A DNA stretch of 64,000 bases from Aquimarina muelleri DSM 19832. GTDB lineage: Bacteria; Bacteroidota; Bacteroidia; Flavobacteriales; Flavobacteriaceae. The notes below the pieces were generated by a model. The model did not search any database. It was not told the origin of the DNA and was given only the letters and a program-made list of their open reading frames with translations. The stretch covers positions 1 to 64,000 of the forward strand of contig NZ_AUML01000033.1 in assembly GCF_000430665.1 (NCBI RefSeq), in the 5' to 3' direction. Shown here piece by piece: positions 53,640 to 63,700 of the stretch. Position 1 is the stretch's first letter, and every line of letters begins with the position of its first letter. Both the position numbers and the translations under genes were made by a program.

Positions 53640-54323
53640 CTAACTATTATCTAATAATTCTTTTACTACTTTTGTAACACCAGTAGTAGCTTTTTCAGAC
53701 AATATTGTAAGGTTTTTTGTGGGAGAAACACTAGGGTTAGGATCAATAAAGTAAACAGGAGTTTGAAATGGAGCATATTGTAATAGGCCAGCAGCAGGAT
53801 ATACCTGCATAGAGGTGCCAATAATAATAAGTATATCTGCTTGCTCTGTAATTGTTATGGCCGTATCCAGCATAGGTAGCTCTTCGCCAAACCAAACTAT
53901 ATGTGGTCGCAATTGCATGTTATGACTACAATGATCCCCAGGTAGCAAGTCCTTTTTCCAATCCAAAACCAAATTCGCATCAAATTGGCTTCTTACTTTT
54001 AATAATTCACCATGTAGATGTAATACATTACTACTACCAGCTCTCTCATGCAAATCATCTACATTTTGAGTGATAATAGTTACTGCATATTTTTCTTCTA
54101 AGTCTACCAGATTATAGTGCGCTTTATTAGGCGATACTTCTAACAATTGACTGCGTCTTTTGTTATAAAAGTCTAAAACTAATGCCATATCATTTTTCCA
54201 ACCAAGTGGTGATGCTACTTGCATGATATCATGCCCTTCCCATAGGCCATCGGCATCCCTAAAAGTACGCAAGCCACTTTCTGCACTAATGCCAGCACCC
54301 GTAAGAACAACTATATTTTTCAT
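53640..54323 (-). CDS. cobB: NAD-dependent protein deacylase, sirtuin class III-like
   Basis: 227 residues from the ATG at 54323 (MKNIVVLTGAG); an earlier in-frame ATG at 54359 adds 12 unconserved residues. Motifs: GAGISAESGLRTFRD (10-23), TQNVDDLHERAG (85-96), catalytic His104 in HLHGELLKVR. Tyr53 and Arg56 (FYNKRR) match the Y-x-x-R pocket of CobB/SIRT5-type deacylases that remove succinyl or malonyl groups. Only one Cys remains where E. coli CobB has a zinc cluster (HCSHN at 131-135), so the zinc ribbon appears lost. Confidence 0.9.
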   Translation of the reverse strand: MKNIVVLTGAGISAESGLRTFRDADGLWEGHDIMQVASPLGWKNDMALVLDFYNKRRSQLLEVSPNKAHYNLVDLEEKYAVTIITQNVDDLHERAGSSNVLHLHGELLKVRSQFDANLVLDWKKDLLPGDHCSHNMQLRPHIVWFGEELPMLDTAITITEQADILIIIGTSMQVYPAAGLLQYAPFQTPVYFIDPNPSVSPTKNLTILSEKATTGVTKVVKELLDNS

Positions 54324-54361
54324 TAAGATAGTTTTGTTTTTTTTAATGAAATAAAACATTA

Positions 54362-54369
54362 CAAATCTA
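54362..54369 (-). promoter_or_regulatory. Candidate housekeeping -7 box, sirtuin gene
   Basis: TAGATTTG (- strand) fits TAnnTTTG, 39 bases before the chosen ATG at 54323. A TTTG lies 12 bases upstream, which is shorter than the usual spacing to a -33 element. The box would also leave the earlier ATG at 54359 almost without a leader, favouring the later start. Confidence 0.35.
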
Positions 54370-54899
54370 AAATTATTTATTCAAAGTATATAGAAAGAGT
54401 ATAGGTTAAAACAATTTTAAGGATAAACTCTCTAAAAAATGAATATATACGGATTTAAATCTTTGTAATATTTTACCTATAAATACAAAATATCGTTACT
54501 TAACTTTTTTTTGGTAACCCTTATGGAATTAATACTTAATAACATTATAGGGCTACTTTATATTAATGTAAAATAAGTAAGTGTATTAAGCTTTATAGCA
54601 ATAAAAATAAAAACAAGAGGTTGTTTTAAATCATCTTTTTGTTGCTAAATGATTTTTTTAGATTTTTTTAAGAAAACCTTATATGTATTGTTAAAGCTAT
54701 TTTTTTTAGTTGTTTTTGTATTTATATCGATAAAAGTAATGTAAATATCGATAATCTGTTGATTCTAAATCATTAGCAATAAGCTGATTACTTACTAATA
54801 TTACGGTTTAACCGTATTCTAAAAAATACCAAATACCCTATCTTGTAAGTAAATAACTCACCGTCAAATGTTAATAATAATTTTTTAAACAAATACCCT
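54370..54899. other. Intergenic region upstream of LytTR gene
   Basis: About 530 bases with no supported gene. It holds a small hairpin AAAACAA-gagg-TTGTTTT (about 54610-54627), a 15-base palindrome (54802-54816) and a direct repeat AAATACCCTAT spaced 60 bases apart. Confidence 0.45.
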
Positions 54900-54901
54900 A
54901 T
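54802..54901 (+). promoter_or_regulatory. Candidate regulatory sites before LytTR gene
   Basis: TACGGTTTAACCGTA is a perfect palindrome (about 54802-54816). AAATACCCTAT occurs at 54831-54841 and again at 54891-54901, touching the start codon. LytTR proteins bind paired direct repeats, so autoregulation is possible, but the spacing here is larger than usual. Confidence 0.3.
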
Positions 54902-55637
54902 GAAATATCCTTATGTGATTATCGATAATGATAATAAAATAGCAGATTCTATACAAATCTCGTTAGAGCAACAGTCTAACTATATTTGTACAGGTATAGC
55001 AAAAGATGAGCAGGATGCATTGGATATAATTTTAGAGCGAAGACCAAGAATTGTTTTTTTAGAACCAGAAGTACCAGGATTACACGGGGATAAAACAAAA
55101 TATTCTTTAATAACAGAATTATCCAAGTATATGATGCGATTGCCAGAGTTTATCATAGTAACCAAAACTACAGACTATGCGATAGAGGGCATACGCAATA
55201 GGATACTGGATTATATCCTAAAACCATTTACAAAAGGACAGCTATGCAGAACCTTAATGCGGTTCGAAAAAGATTTTGATCACTTAGGGGATAATACGTT
55301 GTGTTTTAGATCCTATGGCGATTATAAGTTTGTAGATGTAGAGGATATATTATACCTTAAGGCAGATAATAATACTACAGATTTTATGATGAGTAATGGC
55401 AATAAGGTAGAGGCATTTAAAACTCTTAAACATTTTCAGGATCTTTTGCCTAATCACTTTGTACGTATTCATAACAGTTACATTATCAACACACATTATG
55501 TATCTCGAATACATTTTGGTAAGGCAAAATGTGCGATAAAAAACACTAATGATCTTATCCCTTTTTCAAAATCTTATAAAAATAATGTAGAAGAGATAAA
55601 AGACAGTCTGGCAAAGAAAAGCTTGGTCTATGTATAG
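54900..55637 (+). CDS. LytTR response regulator-like protein with atypical receiver
   Basis: 245 residues. The receiver-like domain (about 4-120) keeps the acidic pair region (IDNDN near 8-12) and the Lys in ILKPF, but the expected phosphoacceptor Asp is Glu55 (VFLEPEVPG). The LytTR DNA-binding domain spans about 135-240 with FVRIHNSYIINTHYV and IPFSKSYKNNV. The Glu mimics a phosphorylated or constitutive state in some regulators, so it may not need a kinase. No kinase overlaps it; a tiny lipoprotein and a TPR kinase follow downstream. Confidence 0.85.
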   Translation: MKYPYVIIDNDNKIADSIQISLEQQSNYICTGIAKDEQDALDIILERRPRIVFLEPEVPGLHGDKTKYSLITELSKYMMRLPEFIIVTKTTDYAIEGIRNRILDYILKPFTKGQLCRTLMRFEKDFDHLGDNTLCFRSYGDYKFVDVEDILYLKADNNTTDFMMSNGNKVEAFKTLKHFQDLLPNHFVRIHNSYIINTHYVSRIHFGKAKCAIKNTNDLIPFSKSYKNNVEEIKDSLAKKSLVYV

Positions 55638-55998
55638 ACAAATGTATTTTGAAATTTTAATCCTTTTTTGTGTAAATTAAAGCTAGATATTTATGAAATG
55701 CTTAGTAAATGGTTTCCTACAAAAAAAATAACTTTTTTAAAATAGGGTCATCTACCCTCACAATCGGTTCATGTACTACTGGCAGAGGGTAAACTACTAA
55801 AGATACCTTAACTTATTGGGCGCGAGGAGAGAAACAAACTACATTTGTAGTGTACAATTAGAGTTACATACGATAGTAAAAAAAACTCTGATAAAAATAT
55901 AAAATCGTTTGCGCAACGGTAATAATAAAAAGTAAGACCCCCTAAAGATGAAACACATCTTTAAAATAAAAAGAAATAAAAACTAAAAAACTAACATC
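55638..55998. other. Leader region with hairpins before the tiny lipoprotein gene
   Basis: No gene is supported. AGGGT (about 55744), TACCCTC (about 55753-55759) and GAGGGTA (about 55785-55791) could form mutually exclusive stems. A further hairpin is TAAAGATG/CATCTTTA at about 55943-55963. This may be a structured leader. Confidence 0.35.
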
Positions 55999-56154
55999 AT
56001 GAAAACTATAAAAACTTTATTCGCTATATTATTTTTAAGTACAATGTTCATTGCTTGTGAAGCAGAATCTGTAAATGAGGAGATAGGAGTTGAGGATGTA
56101 GATATTTTAGGAACAGGAGAAGATGATTCAACTACTATTCCTCCAGAGCTATAA
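55999..56154 (+). CDS. Tiny lipoprotein
   Basis: 51 residues. A signal sequence MKTIKTLFAILFLSTMF ends at a lipobox (FIAC) with Cys20, then a short acidic tail (EAESVNEEIGVEDVDILG). It is below the usual annotation length. It has a clear ATG with an A-rich leader and its own strong terminator downstream (56190-56225). It lies between an atypical LytTR regulator and a TPR kinase, so a signalling role is possible. No family was recognised. Confidence 0.62.
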   Translation: MKTIKTLFAILFLSTMFIACEAESVNEEIGVEDVDILGTGEDDSTTIPPEL

Positions 56155-56189
56155 AAAACTAATATAGATTAATTTTGCTCATATTATTA

Positions 56190-56226
56190 TAAGAACTTTA
56201 AAATTTAAAGTTCTTTTTTTTTTGAA
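56190..56226 (+). terminator. Strong terminator after tiny lipoprotein gene
   Basis: AAGAACTTTAAA pairs with TTTAAAGTTCTT, followed by nine or more T. It starts about 36 bases after the stop codon and lies before the kinase gene. Confidence 0.88.
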
Positions 56227-56269
56227 ATTAAATTAAGTAATGTAGATTTATGAATAACTTTATTTTATA

Positions 56270-58321
56270 ATGATTAAAACTGTTAATATATTTTACAAAA
56301 TACTTTTGATATTTACATTTATTTGTTGTGAAAAGCCTAATGAAATTGTAAAAAAAGAAGATATAAAATCTAATTTAATCACTTCATATATTTTGAAAGC
56401 TAAAAGTAATAATTTTTCTATTATTCAAAGAAAATCTAATTTGGATAAAGCTTATACGATATGTTCTACTTTAGATGAAAGTGTTTATAAAATGGATAAA
56501 ATTCATGAAATTTCTATCGTTTATTATAATCTAGAAGATTATAATAGTTATAGAAAGATGAACGAAAAAGCTTTGAAATTATCTACTTCTTTAAAGGATT
56601 CATTAGGAATTGCTACCTCTTTTGGAAACCTTGGCATATATTATAGGACCGATAAGATTGATAGTTCATACTATTATTTTGATAAAGCAGAGCAGATTTA
56701 TTCTAAAATGTTTAGACACGAGTATAACCACGGAAAAGTATTATTAGATATGGCTCGTATACTTCAAAGAACTAAAGATTATGCGGGGAGTGAAGATCTT
56801 ACTATTAGAGCAATAGAAAAATTTGAATTATCTAAAAATAAAAAATTTTTACCTTTATGTTACACTAACTTAGGTATACTTGCAAAATATTTAGAACGAT
56901 ATGATGAGGCTGTGGGATATCATTTAAAAGCAATAGAATACGCTAAAGGAGGAGAAGAAGAAGTGTTACAAACATTAATTTCACTTAATAATATTGGCAC
57001 AGTTTATAAATCACAACAAGAATATGATAAAGCAAAAGAATATTATCATAAAGGATTAGCGTATACTGAGTTTTTAAATAAAAATCCAAAGCGGCATTCT
57101 AGATTAATAGATAATCTGGCGTATGTGAATTTTTTGTCTAAAGATTTAACAAATATACCAGATCTATTTTATAAGGCCTTAAAAATTAGAGATAGTATTG
57201 ATGATAAATATGGGATTGCTACTAACACCTTACATCTAGCGGAGTATTATAAATCTATAGATGAGGATAGTATTGCCAGGATGTATGCAGAAAGATCTAG
57301 AAATATATCTTTAGACTTACATAATAATGAAGAATTGCTAGGTGTATATTTGTTGTTATCTGAAATATCGGATAGTGATATAGGTTTACAATATGCAAAC
57401 AAGTATATAGCACTAAACGATAGTTTGATTAAAGTAGAGCGTTTGTTTAGGGATAAATTTGCTCGTATTAAATTTGAGACAGAAGAAATCGTAGAGAAAA
57501 ACCAACAAATTAGTAAAGAAAACGAGATTTTGATCATAGCAATATTGGGGCTAACCGCATTATTTTTGTTGGGGTATATTATATTTAGACAACAACAAAG
57601 TAATAAAGAGCTGCTTTTTGCACAAACCCAACAGGAGTCTAACGAGGAGATATATAGATTGCTACTTAATCAGCAAATAAAGTTAGAAGAGGGGCGGCAG
57701 ATGGAGCAGCAACGCATGTCCGAGGAGCTGCACGATGGTGTACTGGGTAGATTGTTTGGGGTGCGATTAAGTTTGGATGGGATCAATCAACGTGCCAACG
57801 ATGGTTTTACAGAGGCAAGAAACAAATATATAGACGAGCTTAAGGCTATAGAAAAAGAAATACGATTGTTATCGCATGATCTGGGGGCAGAGACTCTGCC
57901 ATCTGATGTGGCATACATAGATGCGGTAGAAAACCTTATTGGCGATCTGTGCGAGGTACATAAAATAAGTTTTGAGTTTAATAACGACGAGGATATAGAT
58001 TGGGAGGGTGTAGATGACCAGAAAAAAGTAAACCTGTTTAGGATTTTGCAAGAGTCGATGCAAAATATTTTTAAGCATGCTAGTGCAGATCTTATAAAAA
58101 TTAATTTCGAATATGTAGATGGTAACATAAATCTTACTATTTTAGATGACGGTGTTGGATTTAATAGCACCAAAGTAAAACGAGGAATTGGTTTAAAAAA
58201 CATTACATCCAGAGTTAATCAAATGAACGGGCAAGTTCAATTTATTAATGATGTCGATACAGGAGGTACTATGGTATCGGTTAGTGTGCCAGCAAAAGCC
58301 AATGTAGCAGAATTATATTAA
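56270..58321 (+). CDS. TPR-containing sensor histidine kinase (HisKA_3)
   Basis: 683 residues. An N-terminal signal/lipobox-like segment (LLIFTFICC, Cys19/20) precedes TPR repeats (about 60-390) in the periplasm, then a membrane helix (about 420-440). The HisKA_3 dimerisation helix has phosphoacceptor His488 (SEELHDGVLG), and the HATPase includes ILQESMQNIFKHA and DDGVGFNST, ending in a GGTMVSVSVP strand. This is a NarX/DesK-type kinase, partner of the NarL-type regulator that follows by 95 bases. Its signal is unknown. Confidence 0.9.
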   Translation: MIKTVNIFYKILLIFTFICCEKPNEIVKKEDIKSNLITSYILKAKSNNFSIIQRKSNLDKAYTICSTLDESVYKMDKIHEISIVYYNLEDYNSYRKMNEKALKLSTSLKDSLGIATSFGNLGIYYRTDKIDSSYYYFDKAEQIYSKMFRHEYNHGKVLLDMARILQRTKDYAGSEDLTIRAIEKFELSKNKKFLPLCYTNLGILAKYLERYDEAVGYHLKAIEYAKGGEEEVLQTLISLNNIGTVYKSQQEYDKAKEYYHKGLAYTEFLNKNPKRHSRLIDNLAYVNFLSKDLTNIPDLFYKALKIRDSIDDKYGIATNTLHLAEYYKSIDEDSIARMYAERSRNISLDLHNNEELLGVYLLLSEISDSDIGLQYANKYIALNDSLIKVERLFRDKFARIKFETEEIVEKNQQISKENEILIIAILGLTALFLLGYIIFRQQQSNKELLFAQTQQESNEEIYRLLLNQQIKLEEGRQMEQQRMSEELHDGVLGRLFGVRLSLDGINQRANDGFTEARNKYIDELKAIEKEIRLLSHDLGAETLPSDVAYIDAVENLIGDLCEVHKISFEFNNDEDIDWEGVDDQKKVNLFRILQESMQNIFKHASADLIKINFEYVDGNINLTILDDGVGFNSTKVKRGIGLKNITSRVNQMNGQVQFINDVDTGGTMVSVSVPAKANVAELY

Positions 58322-58416
58322 ATAAAATACTTGTTCATTCTGGTATAATTTCTGATGGCTATTTATAGATAAAAGATGAATATATTTTTAGAACCTAAAA
58401 CAACAAATTTTTTAAG

Positions 58417-59088
58417 ATGAAGAAAAAGTTAAAAGTTCTTATGATCGATGATCATCCAATGATTATTGAGGGGTATAAGAATACCTTATTAGGAGAAAAT
58501 CAAAAAGAATATCAAATTAAGATAGACATCGCGTCTAATTGCGATGATGCCTATGCAGAGATTGTAAAATCTTCAGAATCTACTCCTTTTGATATGCTTT
58601 TTATAGATATAAAGTTACCACCATCAAAAGATGGTACCATTACCTCTGGAGAAGATCTGGCAAAACATGCAAAAGAACTATTGCCAAAATCTAAAATAAT
58701 TATTTTAACCATGCATAGAGAGGATCATAGAATCCACAACATACTTAAAAATATAAACCCAGCAGGGTTTTTAATAAAAAGTGACCTTACCTCTAGTGAG
58801 TTATTGTTAGCCTTTAATAATATCGTAAAAGGTAAAGCGTATTATAGTGCTACGGTTAACGATCATTTTAGAAAAATGATGACCAATAAGTTCTCTTTAG
58901 ACGAAAAGAATTTAAAAATTCTGTATCACTTATCTCGTGGGGTAAAAACAAAAAATCTACCTAATTATGTAAGTTTATCTTTAAGTGCTATCGAAAAAAG
59001 AAAAAACCAGATCAAGGAGATGTTTTCTATTGCCAAAGCAGACGATCAAATGTTATTAGAAGAGGCTCGAAAAAGAGGCTTTATATAA
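58417..59088 (+). CDS. NarL/FixJ-type response regulator
   Basis: 223 residues. Receiver with Asp pair in MIDDHPMII (8-16), phosphoacceptor Asp in FIDIKLPP (near 69) and Lys in FLIKSDL. A LuxR-type HTH near the C-terminus contains VSLSLSAIEKRKNQIKEM, but the normal LTxREREVL start is replaced by LDEKNLKILYHLSRG. It probably takes phosphate from the TPR kinase upstream. Targets are unknown. Confidence 0.88.
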   Translation: MKKKLKVLMIDDHPMIIEGYKNTLLGENQKEYQIKIDIASNCDDAYAEIVKSSESTPFDMLFIDIKLPPSKDGTITSGEDLAKHAKELLPKSKIIILTMHREDHRIHNILKNINPAGFLIKSDLTSSELLLAFNNIVKGKAYYSATVNDHFRKMMTNKFSLDEKNLKILYHLSRGVKTKNLPNYVSLSLSAIEKRKNQIKEMFSIAKADDQMLLEEARKRGFI

Positions 59089-59126
59089 TCAACCCATAGA
59101 CTTTATTTCTTTAGGTCTAATTTATC

Positions 59127-59197
59127 TTATCATATTGAGCAAAGTGTAAGCTATTGAAAAATCAATAGTTCATCATCTACTTCGCTCAATATGATAA
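59127..59197. repeat. Nested inverted repeat with GAGCGAAGT-type arms
   Basis: TTATCATATTGAGCAAAGT pairs with ACTTCGCTCAATATGATAA (one mismatch) around an inner stem CTATTGA/TCAATAG. The arm sequence TTGAGCGAAGT is one I remember as common in dispersed elements of flavobacterial genomes, so this may be one copy of such an element. It also sits where a terminator for the NarL-type gene would be. Confidence 0.6.
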
Positions 59198-59301
59198 TAA
59201 AAGCGCGTAGTATTCTCTGTATATCTCTTCTAATATATAACACTGCACTTTAGACCTATTTAATGGATATAATATATAAGTTAGTCCACTGTATCTTATA
59301 T

Positions 59302-59342
59302 AAAAAAATGATGTATATAACTCTATTATACATCATTTTTTT
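59302..59342. terminator. Terminator in intergenic region
   Basis: AAAAAATGATGTATA pairs with TATACATCATTTTTT around a short loop, with T-runs on both strands. It is about 210 bases after the NarL-type gene. Confidence 0.7.
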
Positions 59343-60007
59343 AAACACAAAATCTTTATGACACCAGTTCTATTTTGAATTTACTGTAGAAACTTCGATT
59401 TTTAAAACGTACTATCAATCTTTTGTATTTACAAATGTTTGTTTACGACTATACGTTTAAAGTATATAAAACCTATCATATAATCAGATAAGCAATATAT
59501 TGATAATCAATAGATTGCTTTTTTTTACGGAAAAACCATATCTTTTTTGATGATTTAATGTATTGTATATCAAAGTTTTATGTATACATTTATAATGTTA
59601 AAATTAACATAACAAAAAGTATAATTTACATAAACACATATAGCTTATAAAAAGAATACTTTAAACAATTTATTTCTATACTCACAGGGATTTAAGAGTA
59701 GTTTTTTTAACATCTATATTATGTTGTGACAGCCTTGTAGATAGTACTATGTTTGTTTTAGATAGATATTATAAAATATAAACTAAATTGGAAATAAATT
59801 ACTTATGAGCAAGGTTGTTTTTACCTACTTCAATTTTGTTTCCCTTTATTAATGATTTATGAGTATTTTTTATATTCTTTTTTAAAGAATGTATTAAGAG
59901 ATTTAGAACAACTAAAAAAATAAAGTAAAACAATCCTGTAACTAAAAACTTTGGCGAGCTAATGTTATAGGGTATGAATAACGTTAATTTAAAACCAAAT
60001 CAACATT

Positions 60008-60532
60008 ATGAAGCTCCATTTTTTTGAAAAAAAGAAGATATCAAGATCTTCTTTAGAAAAAGATAGCACAAATCAATATACTGTTTCTTTACCACAAGAA
60101 GTTAAGTACAACATAAGATATAGCATTTTCTTTTTAATAATTACGACCACTTTTCTTATACTAATATACTTATTTGTAGCATATTCTTTTTTAGAAACAT
60201 CTTCGGTATTATTAATTAATAAACATCCATATACAAAACAACTTTCTAAAAAGAGGGTGTTTAAAGGGCAAGATCTTTTTTCTAAAAATACAGTGTCTGT
60301 AAATTCAAGAAAATTTCTAACATACATATCAGAAAGAAAACCAAGTGACATAATTTTTTTAAGAAAAGCTTTTTGTGTTTTCAGACAAGAAAAGATATTA
60401 AAACATATAAAAACGGATAAATGCATATTTTTTCGTATTTTATCGGATGAAAATATCTTTTTGGCGATAAAAAATGTTTTTATAACACGTGATTTTGATT
60501 TTTCTTATAAAAAAAATGTTAAATTCGTGTAA
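60008..60532 (+). CDS. Hypothetical single-pass membrane protein
   Basis: 174 residues with one hydrophobic segment (about 37-60, YSIFFLIITTTFLILIYLFV) and a basic, Lys/Phe-rich remainder. No family was recognised. The composition follows the A/T-rich background, so it may be a weakly expressed or spurious frame. It precedes the adhesin gene by about 180 bases and could be a short partner of it. Confidence 0.4.
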   Translation: MKLHFFEKKKISRSSLEKDSTNQYTVSLPQEVKYNIRYSIFFLIITTTFLILIYLFVAYSFLETSSVLLINKHPYTKQLSKKRVFKGQDLFSKNTVSVNSRKFLTYISERKPSDIIFLRKAFCVFRQEKILKHIKTDKCIFFRILSDENIFLAIKNVFITRDFDFSYKKNVKFV

Positions 60533-60711
60533 GGAGAGCATTATTAGTCTCCTGTCAGAAAACCCCTATTATTATTTGTTTTTAGATGCAGATAGAGTAG
60601 CCTAGTGTAGAGTAGATATTATCTGATTAGCTTCAGTTGATTATAAAGCATTAAGCATAATGTTATTATTTAGTAAAAAAAATAAAACAACAATTTTATC
60701 ATAAATAGCTT

Positions 60712-63700
60712 ATGAAAATTTTTACAATTTTTCAAACCAACTACATAAACCAAAAATTTAGCCTACTTGTATTAGTATGTTTTTTGGTTTTAAGTAATTT
60801 TAGTTACTCTCAGGCTACCTTTGTTAGCAATCCAACCAATGCAGCTATGTTAGGAGTTCTGGATGGGGATGGTATTTCATTATCTAATGCTACTTTAGAA
60901 ACAGGAGATAGAGCTACACAATTAGCGATATTTTCTAATGGTACTGCAGGAGCTAATTTAGCATTAGATGGTGGAGTAATGTTAAGCACAGGTAGCGCAA
61001 CACAAGCATTTGGTAATAATTCACAAACTGAGGCTTCAATTAACGCACCAGGAATAGACCCATATAATGATCCAGATATTACAGCTATAGATGCTACGGC
61101 AAACAATGATGTGGTTGTTTTTTCATTTGATGTCGTTTTAGAACCTGGATTTACAGATTTAAAAGTTGTATACCAATTTGGATCTGATGAATATCCAGAT
61201 TATGTAGGGAGTGTTTATAATGATATTTTTGGTTTTTTTATTTCTGGCCCAGGGATAGTTGGTTCTCAGAATATAGCATTAGTACCAGGTACAACGAGTC
61301 CTGTTGCAGTAAATACGATTAATGCAGGTTTTTTAGGTTGTAATGATGATATAGCAACAGAGGACTTAACTAATTTTCCTTTATACATTAATAATGGGCA
61401 TGATACGTCTGCCGCCGCATGTAATACCAACCCTGGCCCTTTTATAATATTTACAGAGTATAATGGTCTTACTCAACAATTAACAGGTCTTTTGTCAGGG
61501 TTAGTAGCTGGTAATACCTATAGGTTTAAAATGGCGATTGCAGACGCGGGAGATCCTTCTTTGGATTCAGGAGTGTTTATAAGTACCATATCAGGAGATA
61601 AAGATTCTGATGGGGATGGGCTTTCTGATGCCAAAGACCCAGATGATGATGATGATGGTATTTTAGATGTTGATGAAGGTGGTGCAGCGGGGGCTCCCAA
61701 TTTAGATGCAGACGGAGATGGAGTGCCTGCATATTTAGATGATAATGATAATGATTTTTCTGTAGGAGATGTAGATGGGTTGGTGCAGCCACAATTTGAC
61801 TTAGATGGAGATGGTATTTCTAACCATTTAGATTTAGATAGTGATAATGATGGTATTTTAGATGTTATTGAAGCAGGAGGTACAGATCCTGATAATGACG
61901 GAGTCATTGGTACAGGAACACCTATTGATATAGATAAAGATGGGTTAGCAGATGTAGTAGATAATGTAGATAGTGGTAGTGGAGCTGGTGAAGTTACTAC
62001 AGGTACCCCACTTTTAGTACCTAATAGTGACAGTACTGGAGGAGCAGATTATCTCGATATAGATGCAGATGATGATGGAATTGTAGATAATATTGAAGCA
62101 CAAAATACTATTGGTTATCTACCACCTTTATTAAATGATGGAGATGGAGATGGAATAGACGATCGTTATGATATAGATGCTGGAGGTACTCCTTTGACAC
62201 CTATAAATACAGATGCAGGATCTCCTAATAGTGATGCGATACCAGATTATCTAGATTTGGATTCTGATGGAGATGGTGAGGACGACGTTGTTGAAGCGTA
62301 TGATATCAATAATGATGGTGTAGCAGATACGACTCCTTCCTTTTTAGATTCAGATAACGATGGTTTGGATAATAATTTTGATGTAAATGATGCTAGTTTA
62401 GACCCAACAAATGGAGGGCAAACAGCTACTAATCCTTTTCCAGATACAGATAGCCCAGGAGGAGAGGCTAATTGGAGGGAGTGGATAAATATTTCAGTAT
62501 TAAAAACAGATACATATGTAGATACGAATACGAATGGAATTATTGATGCTGGAGATACAATAAATTACACATTTAGAATAACTAATAATGGAGCTTCTGC
62601 AATTACAAATATTAACCTTACAGATGCAGACCCTAACGTTGTAATTACAGGAGGACCAATTGTTGTTTTAACTAGTGGAAGTATAGATACCAATACCTTT
62701 ACAGCTACTTATACTATCTTAGCGGCAGATATTACTACAGGCAATTATAGCAATACAGCTACAGTAAGCGGATTAGATTCTAATGCTAATGCAGTTACTA
62801 GTTTATCAGATGACCCTGATGACCCTGCAAACGCTACAGACGATGATAATGATGGCAATCCAGATGATCCAACGGTTACCGATTTACGTCAACCATTTTT
62901 AGATATTACCAAAACCAGTACTGGAGTAGCAGATACCAATGGTAATGGTATTATAGATGTGGGAGATACAATCAATTATACTTTTGTGGTAACCAATACA
63001 GGTAACGTAGATTTAACAGGTATTAGTGTTACCGATGTAAATGCTACAATTGTTCCAGCTACAACGATAGATTTAGTAGCAGGGGCAGTAGATAACAGTA
63101 CATATACAGCTAGTTATGTGATTACGGCAGGAGATATTACCACAGGTAATTTTACTAATACAGCAGTAGCGAGTGCACCGAATCCATTAGGAGGCGCAGC
63201 AGTAACCGATGATTCTGATGATCCAAACGATGCGACAAATGTAGATCCAAACAATGATGGTAGTCCAGATGACCCAACTGTTACGGATTTACGCCAACCA
63301 CTATTGGATATTACCAAAACCAGTACAGGAGTTGTAGATACGAATGGAAGTGGTATCCTGGATGCAGGAGATACAATCAACTATACTTTTGTAGTAACTA
63401 ATAGAGGTAATATAGATTTAACAGGAATTAGCGTTACAGATGCAAACGCTACAGTTGTTCCAGCTACTACGATAGATTTAATAGTAGGCGCAGTAGATAA
63501 CAGTACGTATACAGCTAGTTATGTGATTACTGCAGGGGATATTGCTGCAGGTAATTTTACCAATACAGCAGTAGCGAGTGCTCCAAACCCATTAGGAGGC
63601 GCAGCTGTCACGGATGATTCTGATGATCCTAATAATATAACGAATATAGACCCTAACAATGATGGTAGCCCAGATGATCCAACCGTTACTAATCTTATAA

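Larger units (their letters stand above)
59089..60007. other. Long intergenic region with hairpins
   Basis: About 920 bases with no supported gene. It holds the nested inverted repeat at 59127-59197, the terminator at 59302-59342, and otherwise A/T-rich DNA that may contain promoters for the genes at 60008 and 60712. Confidence 0.45.

Noticed and set aside
57787-58203. A 138-codon - strand frame inside the histidine kinase gene
   Set aside because: It is antisense to the conserved HisKA_3/HATPase region and its product is Ser/Arg/Phe-rich without domain support.
60073-60426. A 117-codon - strand frame opposite the gene at 60008
   Set aside because: The + strand frame has a plausible membrane segment and the same direction as its neighbours; the antisense frame shows no feature.
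61518-61907. A 129-codon - strand frame in the adhesin gene
   Set aside because: It is antisense to DxDxDG repeats, which creates artificial Pro/Ser repeats.
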